Part shown: piece after piece, positions 44,010-51,890 of the stretch
How the letters are laid out: every line of letters begins with the position of its first letter
Position numbering within the stretch: the stretch's first letter is position 1
NCBI GenBank assembly: GCA_045578865.1
Contig: JAZNLB010000008.1
Coordinates: forward strand, 1-64,000
Source of the DNA: RGIG2041 sp045578865
Lineage (GTDB): Bacteria; Bacillota; Clostridia; UBA1381; UMGS1253
Reading direction: 5' to 3'
DNA length: 64,000 bases
The notes under the pieces: generated by a model
The model's database searches: none
The model's input: the letters and a program-made list of their open reading frames with translations, nothing else
What the model was told of the DNA's origin: nothing
Made by a program: the position numbers and the translations under genes

Positions 44010-46694
44010 ATGGCACAAAAACTAATGATAATTGATGGTAACAGTATAGCAAACCGTGCGTTTTACGGCATCAGAATGCTCACAAACAAGGATGGTCTGC
44101 CTACAAATGCTGTCTATGGTTTTATAAATATTCTCCTCAAAAATTTAGAAGATATTTCTCCGGATTATGTAACAGTTGCTTTTGATTTGAGCGCACCGAC
44201 ATTTCGCCATAAGATGTTTGACGGTTATAAAGCGCAGCGTAAAGGTATGCCCGACGAATTGCGTTTGCAAATGCCGCTCATTAAAGAAGTTATATCTGCC
44301 ATGCAGATTCCGATTTTGGAATTGGAAGGATATGAGGCAGACGATATCATCGGTACTATCGCGCTAAAGTGTGAGCAAAGGGGGATAGAGTGCTGTATTA
44401 TTACGGGCGACAAAGATGACTTACAGCTCGCAAGTAAAACGACGAAAATTTATCTGACTACAACCTCCATGGGCAAGACAACTACGGATATATATGATGA
44501 TGTTGCGGTCGAAAACAGATACGGCGTAACTCCGACGGAATTTATCGATGTAAAAGCGTTAATGGGGGATAGCTCCGACAACATTCCTGGTGTAATGGGT
44601 ATTGGCGAAAAGACAGCGATGTCGTTGATTCAAAATGCAAAGTCTATCGAGGCGCTCTATGATGACCTTGCTTCTTTTGGCGTAAAAGGCGCAACGCTCA
44701 CGAAACTTGAAAACGGAAAAGACAATGCTTTTTTAAGCAAAAAACTTGCTACAATCGACCGCTTCGTTCCTATGGATGACAAATTTGATTCAATGGGGAA
44801 TTTTAACTGTAAAGCAAAAGAACTTTACAGTGTTTTAGTGAAACTCGATTTAAAATCAATAATAAAAAAGCTGGAACTTTCAGATGGGGTATCAGATGAA
44901 AATTCTGCATCATTAGAGTATACTTTGCCCAAAGTAAATTTTGAGCTTATAGAAGATGAGTTGCGATTAATTGAAATTCTGAAGAATACGACATTTAACG
45001 AATTCACATATATATCCTATATTCAAAATAACGCATTACAGGGCATCGGCTTTCAAATAAATAACACTGTATATCTTGCGATATGCAGTCTGCTTTTAAG
45101 CGAAAAAAGCCTTGCAGACGCATTAAAACCGATTTTTGAAGATGCGTGTATATATAAGATTACACATAATGCCAAAAACGATATGGTATTTTTGTCCGAG
45201 CTCGGTTGCGGATATAATAATTTAGTGTTTGATGCTGAAATTGCTGCATATATTTTAGAGCCATCTATCAGCAATTATGAAATTGCTGAACTTGCAGGAA
45301 ACTTTTTAGCTTTAAGATTGAAGGATAGAGAAACCGTATTCGGCAAAGGCAAGAAAGCAGTTGGCTTATTAGACCTTGAAACCAATGTACTTCAAGAATT
45401 TGTTTGCGGCGAACTTGGTGCTCTGACAATTTTAAGGAAAGTTTTGACGGATAAACTGGTAGAAAATGAACAACTCAGTCTCTTTAATGATATCGAACTG
45501 CCACTGATTTATGTTTTAGCGGATATGCAAATTAACGGATTTGCTGTGGATAAAGATAAATTAAATGAATTTAACGAAATGCTTGGGTTGCGTATTGATG
45601 CACTTACGCAGGAGATTTATGCCGATGCCGAATGTGAATTTAATATCAACTCTACCAAGCAGCTCGGTGAAATTTTGTTCGACAAGTTAGGACTCAAAGC
45701 GGTTAAGAAAACCAAAACAGGTTATTCGACAGATGCAAGTGTGCTTGAAAAGTTGCAAGGCAAACATCCGATTATCGAAAAAATCATCGAATATCGTTTA
45801 ATCAGCAAAATCAAATCGACATATGGCGACGGATTATTAAATGTAATTCATCCAAAGACCGGCAGAATACATTCCAGTTTTAATCAAACCGTTACCGTAA
45901 CCGGAAGAATCAGTTCCACGGAGCCAAATATGCAAAACATTCCTGTCCGACATCCTCTGGGACGCGAAATCAGAAAGATGTTTGTTGCACAAGGCGAAGA
46001 TATGTATTTAGTTGATGCAGATTATTCGCAGATAGAATTGCGTGTACTGGCGCACATTGCCCGAGATGCAAATATGATTGATGCGTTCAAAAACAATGCA
46101 GATATCCACGCAAAAACGGCTTCTGAGGTGTTAAATATACCGATTAAGAGCGTTACACCGGAACAAAGAAGTGCAGCGAAGGCTGTCAATTTTGGCATCG
46201 TATACGGCATAGGACAGTTTAGCCTTTCGCAAGACTTAAATATCTCCGTTTCCGAGGCAAAATCCTATATTGACGGCTACCTTGCATACTATAACGGAAT
46301 TGCATCGTACATGGAGGACATTAAAAAGACAGCAGCCGAACGGGGATATGTAACGACATTGTTCGGCCGCCGCAGATATATACCCGAGCTAAAATCTTCA
46401 AACTTTAATCTTCGCGCTTTCGGTGAGCGCGTGGCACTCAATACACCCATTCAAGGTACGGCGGCTGATATTATTAAACTGGCTATGGTGCGTGTTTATA
46501 CTCGCCTTAAAGCGGAAAAATTGCGTGCGAAACTCATTTTACAGGTGCACGATGAATTGATTATAGAGTGCCCAAAGGAAGAATTAGAGCGTGTTTGTGA
46601 ACTGCTAAAATATGAAATGGAAAATGTTATTCAGTTAGATGCCAAACTTGAAGCAGATGAAAAATTCGGTAAAAGTTGGTATGAAACAAAATAG
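44010..46694 (+). CDS. polA: DNA polymerase I
   Basis: Repair and Okazaki-fragment polymerase with 5' nuclease. The 894-residue product has the 5'-3' nuclease domain (about 1-290; DGNSIANRAFYG, EADDIIG, ALMGDSSDNIPG), a degenerate 3'-5' exonuclease-like domain (about 310-490) and the family A polymerase domain (about 490-894) with motif A DADYSQIELRV, motif B RSAAKAVNFGIVYG and motif C VHDELI. In the middle domain the first DxE and the last Asp of the proofreading site are not present, as in Bacillus-type PolI, so no proofreading is expected. AAGGAG lies 8 bases before the ATG. Confidence 0.97.
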   Translation: MAQKLMIIDGNSIANRAFYGIRMLTNKDGLPTNAVYGFINILLKNLEDISPDYVTVAFDLSAPTFRHKMFDGYKAQRKGMPDELRLQMPLIKEVISAMQIPILELEGYEADDIIGTIALKCEQRGIECCIITGDKDDLQLASKTTKIYLTTTSMGKTTTDIYDDVAVENRYGVTPTEFIDVKALMGDSSDNIPGVMGIGEKTAMSLIQNAKSIEALYDDLASFGVKGATLTKLENGKDNAFLSKKLATIDRFVPMDDKFDSMGNFNCKAKELYSVLVKLDLKSIIKKLELSDGVSDENSASLEYTLPKVNFELIEDELRLIEILKNTTFNEFTYISYIQNNALQGIGFQINNTVYLAICSLLLSEKSLADALKPIFEDACIYKITHNAKNDMVFLSELGCGYNNLVFDAEIAAYILEPSISNYEIAELAGNFLALRLKDRETVFGKGKKAVGLLDLETNVLQEFVCGELGALTILRKVLTDKLVENEQLSLFNDIELPLIYVLADMQINGFAVDKDKLNEFNEMLGLRIDALTQEIYADAECEFNINSTKQLGEILFDKLGLKAVKKTKTGYSTDASVLEKLQGKHPIIEKIIEYRLISKIKSTYGDGLLNVIHPKTGRIHSSFNQTVTVTGRISSTEPNMQNIPVRHPLGREIRKMFVAQGEDMYLVDADYSQIELRVLAHIARDANMIDAFKNNADIHAKTASEVLNIPIKSVTPEQRSAAKAVNFGIVYGIGQFSLSQDLNISVSEAKSYIDGYLAYYNGIASYMEDIKKTAAERGYVTTLFGRRRYIPELKSSNFNLRAFGERVALNTPIQGTAADIIKLAMVRVYTRLKAEKLRAKLILQVHDELIIECPKEELERVCELLKYEMENVIQLDAKLEADEKFGKSWYETK

Positions 46695-46707
46695 GGGAGT
46701 TAAGTTT

Positions 46708-47301
46708 ATGTTGGTCATAGGTATTACCGGCGGTAGCGGTAGCGGAAAATCCTATATATGCAATGCATTGAGAAAGAACGGATATCACATCATTGATGCG
46801 GACCAAATTGCTCGCGAAATTGTTATGCCGGGCAGACCTGCTTTGCAAGAGATTTTGTCCGCATTTGGGAATGATATACTTTTTGATGATGGTTCGTTAA
46901 ATCGAAAAGCACTGGGTAAAATAGTGTTTTCAAATGCAGATAAATTGCAGACTTTAAACGAAATTACGCATAAATATATTATTAAACAGATAAAAAACGA
47001 TGTGCAAACATGTAACAGTCAATGTTGTGTAATAGATGCTCCGTTGTTATATGCGTGCGGCTTAGACGCATTGTGTGATGTGGTAATCGGCATTACTGCC
47101 TCGCGTGATATTCGTGCACAGCGAATTGTTTTACGGGACAATATATCGCAGTCAGATGCACTTGAGCGTATTTGTGCACAATCAGATATCGACGACAGTT
47201 TAAATTGTGCAGATTTAATTATAGATACCTCACACAATCCTTCAGCTGCCGATTTGCTCGTGCGTATTTGTAATTTTATCGAAGGAGTGTCCAATGAATA
47301 A
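46708..47301 (+). CDS. coaE: dephospho-CoA kinase
   Basis: Last step of CoA synthesis, phosphorylating the 3'-OH of dephospho-CoA. The 197-residue product has Walker A GITGGSGSGKS (5-15), the DADQIAREIV CoA-binding stretch (about 32-41) and DAPLLYACGLD. A frame open back to 46639 lies inside polA and is rejected: ATG 46708 has AGGGGAG upstream. It follows polA by 13 bases and overlaps the next gene by 8 bases, the usual polA-coaE-slt arrangement of Clostridia. Confidence 0.94.
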   Translation: MLVIGITGGSGSGKSYICNALRKNGYHIIDADQIAREIVMPGRPALQEILSAFGNDILFDDGSLNRKALGKIVFSNADKLQTLNEITHKYIIKQIKNDVQTCNSQCCVIDAPLLYACGLDALCDVVIGITASRDIRAQRIVLRDNISQSDALERICAQSDIDDSLNCADLIIDTSHNPSAADLLVRICNFIEGVSNE

Positions 47302-47881
47302 GATAAAGCGATGTATATTCGCTATACTTTTGATTTTTCTCGTTATAACGATTGGTTTTTGTCTTGTAAAAACCGTTTTTAATATGCTTTTTCCGCTACC
47401 GCATACTAAAATCATTCTAAATGAATGTGAAAGAAATGAAATCGACCCTTATGTTGTGTATGCTGTCATTAAGGCGGAAAGCAATTTCGTTTCTGATGCT
47501 CAATCCAACAAAAGTGCCTATGGTTTAATGCAAATTACAAAACCGACAGCAGAATGGATTGCCAACCAAAACGAATACGAATCGTTTGATATGAAAGAAC
47601 TGACCGAACCGCAAATGAATATTCAAATGGGTTGTTGGTACTTAAAATTTTTATTAAATTTATACAATGGTGATTTAACTTTGGCTTTATGTGCATACAA
47701 CGCAGGTCAGGGCAATGTAAACAAGTGGCTGTCTGATACAAAATATTCAAGCGACGGTACGCAATTAATGTTAATACCATTTGAAGAAACACGCAAATAT
47801 GTAAAACGCATCGAACAATATGAGCGCATATACAGAAAGTTGTATCCTGATCTGAACAAAAAGAACGCGATCCTGAGGTGA
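47294..47881 (+). CDS. membrane-anchored lytic transglycosylase (SLT family)
   Basis: Cleaves the glycan strand of peptidoglycan to give 1,6-anhydromuropeptides. The 195-residue product has an N-terminal membrane segment (about 7-31) and a goose-lysozyme-like SLT domain (about 45-185) with the catalytic Glu 62 in IKAESNF, the SAYGLMQI motif, and ALCAYNAGQGNV. The start overlaps coaE by 8 bases behind GAAGGAG. The last codons form the 5' arm of a hairpin that probably terminates the opposing LysM gene. Confidence 0.93.
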   Translation: MNKIKRCIFAILLIFLVITIGFCLVKTVFNMLFPLPHTKIILNECERNEIDPYVVYAVIKAESNFVSDAQSNKSAYGLMQITKPTAEWIANQNEYESFDMKELTEPQMNIQMGCWYLKFLLNLYNGDLTLALCAYNAGQGNVNKWLSDTKYSSDGTQLMLIPFEETRKYVKRIEQYERIYRKLYPDLNKKNAILR

Positions 47882-47906
47882 GCGGGGGGGGAAGGAGTCG
47901 CGTTCT
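47862..47906 (-). terminator. terminator of the LysM gene (minus strand)
   Basis: The stem 47862-47873 with 47894-47906 (one bulge) surrounds a loop containing eight consecutive G. On the minus strand it is followed by TTTTTG. It overlaps the 3' end of the opposing transglycosylase gene. Confidence 0.65.
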
Positions 47907-47907
47907 G

Positions 47908-47926
47908 AAACAAATATTTGTTTTTT
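47908..47926 (+). terminator. terminator of polA-coaE-slt
   Basis: The perfect palindrome AAACAAATATTTGTTT (47908-47923) runs directly into further T residues. The arms are AT-only, so it is a weak terminator. Confidence 0.45.
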
Positions 47927-47929
47927 ACT

Positions 47930-48235
47930 TTAAATCACCGGAACCAACAATTCTTGACCGATGACCAAATCGCTCGACTTTAAATCGTTTAACTTCTTAA
48001 TTTCGTATACGGCATTTCTGATATCGGAACTACCATGATGCTCTTCGGCAATGCTCCATAAAGTATCACCGGAGCAAACTGTAATGCATTGTGTTTTTTC
48101 GACAGCATCTGCCTGCGTGTTCTTCGGCATATAAAGATAAATAAATAAAATATTTACACACACTGTCATTAATACTAAAAAGGTGAAAAAGCGGTGTCTG
48201 TTCGTAATTACTGTTCTTTTTTTCGTATTTGTCAT
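47930..48235 (-). CDS. YneA-like LysM membrane protein, SOS-controlled
   Basis: A 101-residue protein with a basic N-terminus, one membrane segment (about 12-32) and a C-terminal LysM domain (about 52-100; VCSGDTLWSIAEEHH and VIGQELLVPV). Size and layout match YneA of Bacillus subtilis, the SOS-induced inhibitor of cell division. ATG 48235 is chosen because GGAGG lies 9 bases upstream; the frame open to 48376 reads through the promoter. Its promoter carries two LexA boxes (48253-48266 and 48281-48294). There is no lexA neighbour, unlike Bacillus. The division-inhibitor role is inference from architecture plus regulation. Confidence 0.8.
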   Translation of the reverse strand: MTNTKKRTVITNRHRFFTFLVLMTVCVNILFIYLYMPKNTQADAVEKTQCITVCSGDTLWSIAEEHHGSSDIRNAVYEIKKLNDLKSSDLVIGQELLVPVI

Positions 48236-48252
48236 AATAAAAAACCTCCGTT

Positions 48253-48266
48253 CGAACATCTGTTCT
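48253..48266 (-). promoter_or_regulatory. LexA box 1 of the LysM gene
   Basis: CGAACATCTGTTCT fits CGAAC-N4-GTTCG except for the last base. It lies just downstream of the -10 box, between promoter and ribosome site. Confidence 0.75.
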
Positions 48267-48272
48267 GATACT

Positions 48273-48301
48273 AGTATAACAGAACACGCGTTCGGTGTCA
48301 A
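48273..48301 (-). promoter_or_regulatory. promoter of the LysM gene
   Basis: On the minus strand consensus TTGACA (48301-48296) and TATACT (48278-48273) are 17 bases apart. The spacer contains the second LexA box, so repressor and polymerase binding must compete. Confidence 0.8.
48281..48294 (-). promoter_or_regulatory. LexA box 2 of the LysM gene
   Basis: On the minus strand CGAACGCGTGTTCT matches the Gram-positive LexA consensus with one end base different. It fills the promoter spacer. Confidence 0.78.
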
Positions 48302-48365
48302 GAGGTTTTTTCGAAATTTTGTTCGATTTTTGTATTTTATATCAAAAAACTTAGAAAACAGGGGA

Positions 48366-48782
48366 TTAGTGTGCATTTGAATCCATATACGCCTGCAATA
48401 TTAAAGCAGCCGCAACCGTATCAATGACTTCTTTTCGTTTTTTTCCGCGCGTATTGGTTGTGTTTAATGTTTGAATTGCACATACCGTAGATAAGCGCTC
48501 ATCAAAAAACACAATTTCACCCGGATAAATTTCTTTTAATCTGTCGGCAAAGTCGTAGGTTTTTTGTGCGCGATCACCAAGGGTACCATTCATATTTTTG
48601 GGCAGACCGACAACAATTTTGGAAGGGTTATATTGTGATAATAATTCCGCTAGTCGTTCAAACAAGACTTTTCTGCTGGTATTTTTTATGGTTTCCACGC
48701 CTTGCGCTGTCACGCCGAGCAAGTCTGATACCGCAACTCCTACGCGAGCATCACCATAATCTATACACATAATTCTATTCAT
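48366..48782 (-). CDS. ruvX: Holliday junction resolvase-like protein YqgF/RuvX
   Basis: An RNase H-fold nuclease of 138 residues, proposed to act in Holliday junction resolution and in 16S rRNA 5'-end processing. Motifs are the N-terminal CIDYGDARVGVAVSD (metal Asp 8), IVVGLPKNMNGTLGDRA, FFDERLSTV and a C-terminal DTVAAALILQAYMD. GGAGG is 8 bases before ATG 48782. It has its own promoter; the LysM gene follows after 130 bases under separate SOS control. Confidence 0.92.
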   Translation of the reverse strand: MNRIMCIDYGDARVGVAVSDLLGVTAQGVETIKNTSRKVLFERLAELLSQYNPSKIVVGLPKNMNGTLGDRAQKTYDFADRLKEIYPGEIVFFDERLSTVCAIQTLNTTNTRGKKRKEVIDTVAAALILQAYMDSNAH

Positions 48783-48809
48783 AATATAAGCCTCCGTAAT
48801 TTTTAAATC

Positions 48810-48839
48810 AGTATATCATATTACATTTATGATTGTCAA
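48810..48839 (-). promoter_or_regulatory. promoter of ruvX
   Basis: On the minus strand TTGACA (48839-48834) and TATACT (48815-48810), 18-base spacing. Confidence 0.65.
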
Positions 48840-48906
48840 ATTGCAATTTAGTTTACATAATAATTATTATGTATTCATGTCTCGAATAAAGGAGCGTGCT
48901 GGGGGA

Positions 48907-49650
48907 TTGAATTACATCAAAAAACCAAATCTGCCACAAAAAAGTGTAAAGAAACTAATTATATCTTCAGATTGTTCGCCGGATATTGTTCGCGAATTAA
49001 AAAGGTGCGGCATAGATATAATTTTTACCCGGGAAAATGCGTATATAGAACCTAAAATTACAAAGCATGCTGATATAAGCATCTTGCACATAGAAGAAAA
49101 TCGATTTTTATGCGCTCCAAACCTTATAAACTACTACGAAAACCATTTAATAACATCTGAAATTACAGGCACGACCAATCTGTTGATGTCACCTTATCCG
49201 AACGATGCGGCGCTAAATATTGCATTTGTAGGTGATTATGCTATTTTTAACCCTAAAACAATATGCGAACAAGCGTTCTGTTTAATTGAACAAACCACAA
49301 AACGCCAAATTCATGTAAATCAGGGGTATACAAAGTGCAATGTAGTTCCGGTTAGCAGTGATGCCATCATCACAGAAGATGTTGGCATATTTCAAAAGGT
49401 AAAAAAACACATGGATGTTTTACTTGTAAAATGCGGAGCAGTTAAATTAGACGGATATGCTTACGGTTTTATCGGCGGCGCTTGTGGAAAGATTGCTAAA
49501 GATATGCTGGCATTTACGGGAAGCTTAAAATATTTTCAAGAGTATGAAGATATTTTTGCATTTTGCCGAAATCACAATGTTTCGGTCCTTGAATTATCCA
49601 ACTATAGACCATTTGACCTCGGAAGCATCCTTCCGGTAGCAGAGGAATAA
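48907..49650 (+). CDS. DUF6873-like protein of unknown function
   Basis: A protein of about 247 residues with no enzyme motif I can name. It resembles DUF6873 proteins of Clostridia in length and in the order of conserved stretches: KKPNLPQKSVKKLIIS at the N-terminus, a HADISILHI block, the QGYTKCNVVPVSSDAIITED stretch near 160-180, YGFIGGACGKI near 205-215 and a C-terminal VLELSNYRPFDLGSILP. The pattern of repeated strand-helix units suggests an arginine-deiminase-like (GME) fold, but I cannot confirm it. The start is uncertain: TTG 48907 lies 12 bases after AAAGGAG, whereas the open frame reaches 48829. It is transcribed away from ruvX. Confidence 0.6.
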   Translation: MNYIKKPNLPQKSVKKLIISSDCSPDIVRELKRCGIDIIFTRENAYIEPKITKHADISILHIEENRFLCAPNLINYYENHLITSEITGTTNLLMSPYPNDAALNIAFVGDYAIFNPKTICEQAFCLIEQTTKRQIHVNQGYTKCNVVPVSSDAIITEDVGIFQKVKKHMDVLLVKCGAVKLDGYAYGFIGGACGKIAKDMLAFTGSLKYFQEYEDIFAFCRNHNVSVLELSNYRPFDLGSILPVAEE

Positions 49651-49740
49651 ATGAACGGCAAAACTGCAGCTTTTTCCTGCAAACAAAACATACCTAAGGT
49701 CGTTTTAAAAAAACTGATGCGCTACAAACGAGTCATATAA
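49651..49740 (+). CDS. possible 29-residue peptide
   Basis: An ATG directly abuts the stop of the preceding gene (TAAATG), with AGAGGA 5 bases upstream, and opens a 29-codon frame encoding a basic peptide with one cysteine (ends KKLMRYKRVI). The arrangement would allow translational coupling. There is no homology evidence, and short frames of this kind arise by chance, so this is only a candidate. Confidence 0.2.
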   Translation: MNGKTAAFSCKQNIPKVVLKKLMRYKRVI

Positions 49741-50064
49741 TTTATATAAAATAAAAAAAATCAGCATCAAAAGAGCATCTCTAAAATTTTGTTATTAAAA
49801 ACGCAGAGTATAAATAATATAAGATTAACTACATTAAAAGCTAAGCATGCACAAAACAATGCTGCAACAATCATAAAAGTTTTATGTGTATAATTTTGCG
49901 ATTATTTATAAAACAGAGCAGTGTATATGAATTTCGTTTGAGAATATAAATTGTATGCGATTTTCTCTAATATACATTATATTGTAAAAATTTAAGCCTT
50001 TAATTCTCATAAAGAGCAATTTATAATACTTAGATTTGTTAATAAAAATCCCCTACTATACTAA
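49741..50064. other. AT-rich intergenic stretch, nothing recognised
   Basis: About 320 bases that are visibly richer in A and T than the flanking genes. I see no open frame, no clear promoter pair, no RNA motif and no repeat. It ends at the aspS terminator. Confidence 0.5.
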
Positions 50065-50102
50065 AAAACACACCAAAAAACCGATTGTCTTTGGTGTGTT
50101 TT
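50065..50102 (-). terminator. terminator of the hisS-aspS transcript
   Basis: A 13-bp stem (50065-50077 with 50090-50102) with a T6 run on the minus-strand side, just after the aspS stop. Confidence 0.85.
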
Positions 50103-50108
50103 ATTTTA

Positions 50109-51890
50109 TCATTTAGTTGTATTTGTTTTTATAAACAATTCATCAAGTTGTTTTTCATCGACTTCTGCCGGCGCATTCGTCATTAACTCGGATGCGTTTT
50201 GTACTTTCGGAAATGCAATTACTTCACGAATGGACTCTGCCCCGGTTAACAACATTACAAAACGGTCCAGTCCGTATGCCATGCCGCCGTGTGGCGGTGT
50301 GCCATACTTAAATGCTTCAAGTAGATAACCAAATCTCGCCCATGCCTCTTCTTTGGTAAAGCCAAGCGCCTCAAACATCTTCTGCTGCAATTCTGTGTTA
50401 AAGATACGAATACTGCCGCCACCGAGTTCGCAACCATTTAAAATGATATCGTATGCTTTTGCGCGAACCTCCTGCGGTTTTGTATCAAGCAAGTCTATAT
50501 CTTCATCCATCGGCGCAGTAAACGGATGGTGCTTTGCTACATATCTATCCTCTTCCTCACTGTACTCGAAGAGCGGAAACTCAGTTACCCACAAAAGATT
50601 GAACTGGTCTTTGCTTGTTAAGTTCAAGCGTTTTGCAATTTCGCAGCGAAGAGCGCCGAGTGCATCAAACACAACATTGTCCTGGTCGGCAACAAACAAT
50701 ACGCAGTCGCCCGCAACGGCCCCTACCCTGTCACAAATCGCTTTTAATTCAGTTTCATCAAAGAATTTTGCTATCGGCGAGCGGTATGTGCCATCCGCTT
50801 CGCAAACCATCCATGCAAGACCTTTTGCTCTGTATGTTTTTACAAATTCACCAAGTGCATCAAAATCCTTGCGGCTAAATGCAGTAGCGCCGCCGTCTAC
50901 TTTGATGGCACGCACGCTTCCGCCGTTGTCTACAGCACCTTTAAACACGCCAAAACCACAGTCTTTTACCAAATCACTGATATTGTTGAGTTCAAGACCA
51001 AAGCGTGTATCCGGCTTATCGGAACCGAAGCGCTCCATTGCCTCTTTATAGGTCATGCGCTTAAACGGAACCGGCACATCAATGCCCAAAGTCTCTTTAA
51101 ATACGCGCGCAATCATACGCTCGTTTACGGAGATGACATCATCAATTTCTACAAATGACATTTCAAGGTCAATTTGTGTAAATTCCGGCTGACGGTCAGC
51201 GCGCAGGTCTTCGTCACGGAAGCACTTAACAATCTGAAAATACCGGTCCATACCAGATACCATCAAAAGTTGTTTGTACTGCTGAGGAGACTGCGGCAGT
51301 GCATAAAAACTGCCCGGATGTACACGACTGGGCACGAGATAATCTCTTGCGCCTTCCGGTGTACTTCTTGTAAGCATCGGCGTTTCAATCTCAATAAAGC
51401 CATTCTCATCATAGAAATCGCGCGCAATTTTGGTTAATTTATGGCGCAGAATTAAGTTTTGCTGCATCGGCGCACGGCGCAAATCCAAGTATCTGTACTT
51501 TAAACGCAGTTCATCTTTAACATCTGTCTCCGTCTTGATTTCAAACGGTGTAGTTTCAGCTTTGTTTAAAATACGAAGTTCACTAACCTTGATTTCAATC
51601 ATACCGGTCGAAATCTTGGGGTTCGGCGAACTGCGCTTTACCACTTCGCCCATAACGGCCAAAACATATTCTGTGCGGATGGTTGCTGCCTTTTCAAAAA
51701 TTTGTGCATCAATATCCGTGTCAAACGAAAGTTGAACGATACCGCTGCGGTCACGCAAATCAATAAAGATTAAAGAGCCAAGATTACGATAAACATCTGC
51801 CCAGCCCATAACCGTAACAGTTTCGCCAATGTTACTTTCGGATAAATTTCCGCAATAATGCGTGCGTTTCATACCCTGCAATGTATCCAT
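50109..51890 (-). CDS. aspS: aspartyl-tRNA synthetase
   Basis: Charges tRNA-Asp (and possibly tRNA-Asn). The 593-residue bacterial-type class II enzyme has the N-terminal OB-fold anticodon domain (about 1-110), motif 2 FRDEDLRADRQPEFTQIDLEMSF (about 215-237), the inserted GAD domain (about 300-410) and motif 3 GLDRFVMLL (about 550). ATG 51890 has GAGG 9 bases upstream; GTG 51893 is too close to that site. Its first base is the last base of the hisS stop, so translation is coupled. No T-box is seen before either synthetase. Confidence 0.96.
   Translation of the reverse strand: MDTLQGMKRTHYCGNLSESNIGETVTVMGWADVYRNLGSLIFIDLRDRSGIVQLSFDTDIDAQIFEKAATIRTEYVLAVMGEVVKRSSPNPKISTGMIEIKVSELRILNKAETTPFEIKTETDVKDELRLKYRYLDLRRAPMQQNLILRHKLTKIARDFYDENGFIEIETPMLTRSTPEGARDYLVPSRVHPGSFYALPQSPQQYKQLLMVSGMDRYFQIVKCFRDEDLRADRQPEFTQIDLEMSFVEIDDVISVNERMIARVFKETLGIDVPVPFKRMTYKEAMERFGSDKPDTRFGLELNNISDLVKDCGFGVFKGAVDNGGSVRAIKVDGGATAFSRKDFDALGEFVKTYRAKGLAWMVCEADGTYRSPIAKFFDETELKAICDRVGAVAGDCVLFVADQDNVVFDALGALRCEIAKRLNLTSKDQFNLLWVTEFPLFEYSEEEDRYVAKHHPFTAPMDEDIDLLDTKPQEVRAKAYDIILNGCELGGGSIRIFNTELQQKMFEALGFTKEEAWARFGYLLEAFKYGTPPHGGMAYGLDRFVMLLTGAESIREVIAFPKVQNASELMTNAPAEVDEKQLDELFIKTNTTK

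Noticed and set aside
44900..45480. Proofreading exonuclease activity of PolI
   Set aside because: The domain is present in outline, but the DxE pair and the final metal Asp are not found where expected, as in Bacillus-type PolI. Not a novelty.
46639..46707. An upstream start for coaE inside polA
   Set aside because: No ribosome site, and the P-loop is too close to the N-terminus in all family members to allow a 23-residue extension. ATG 46708 has a good site.
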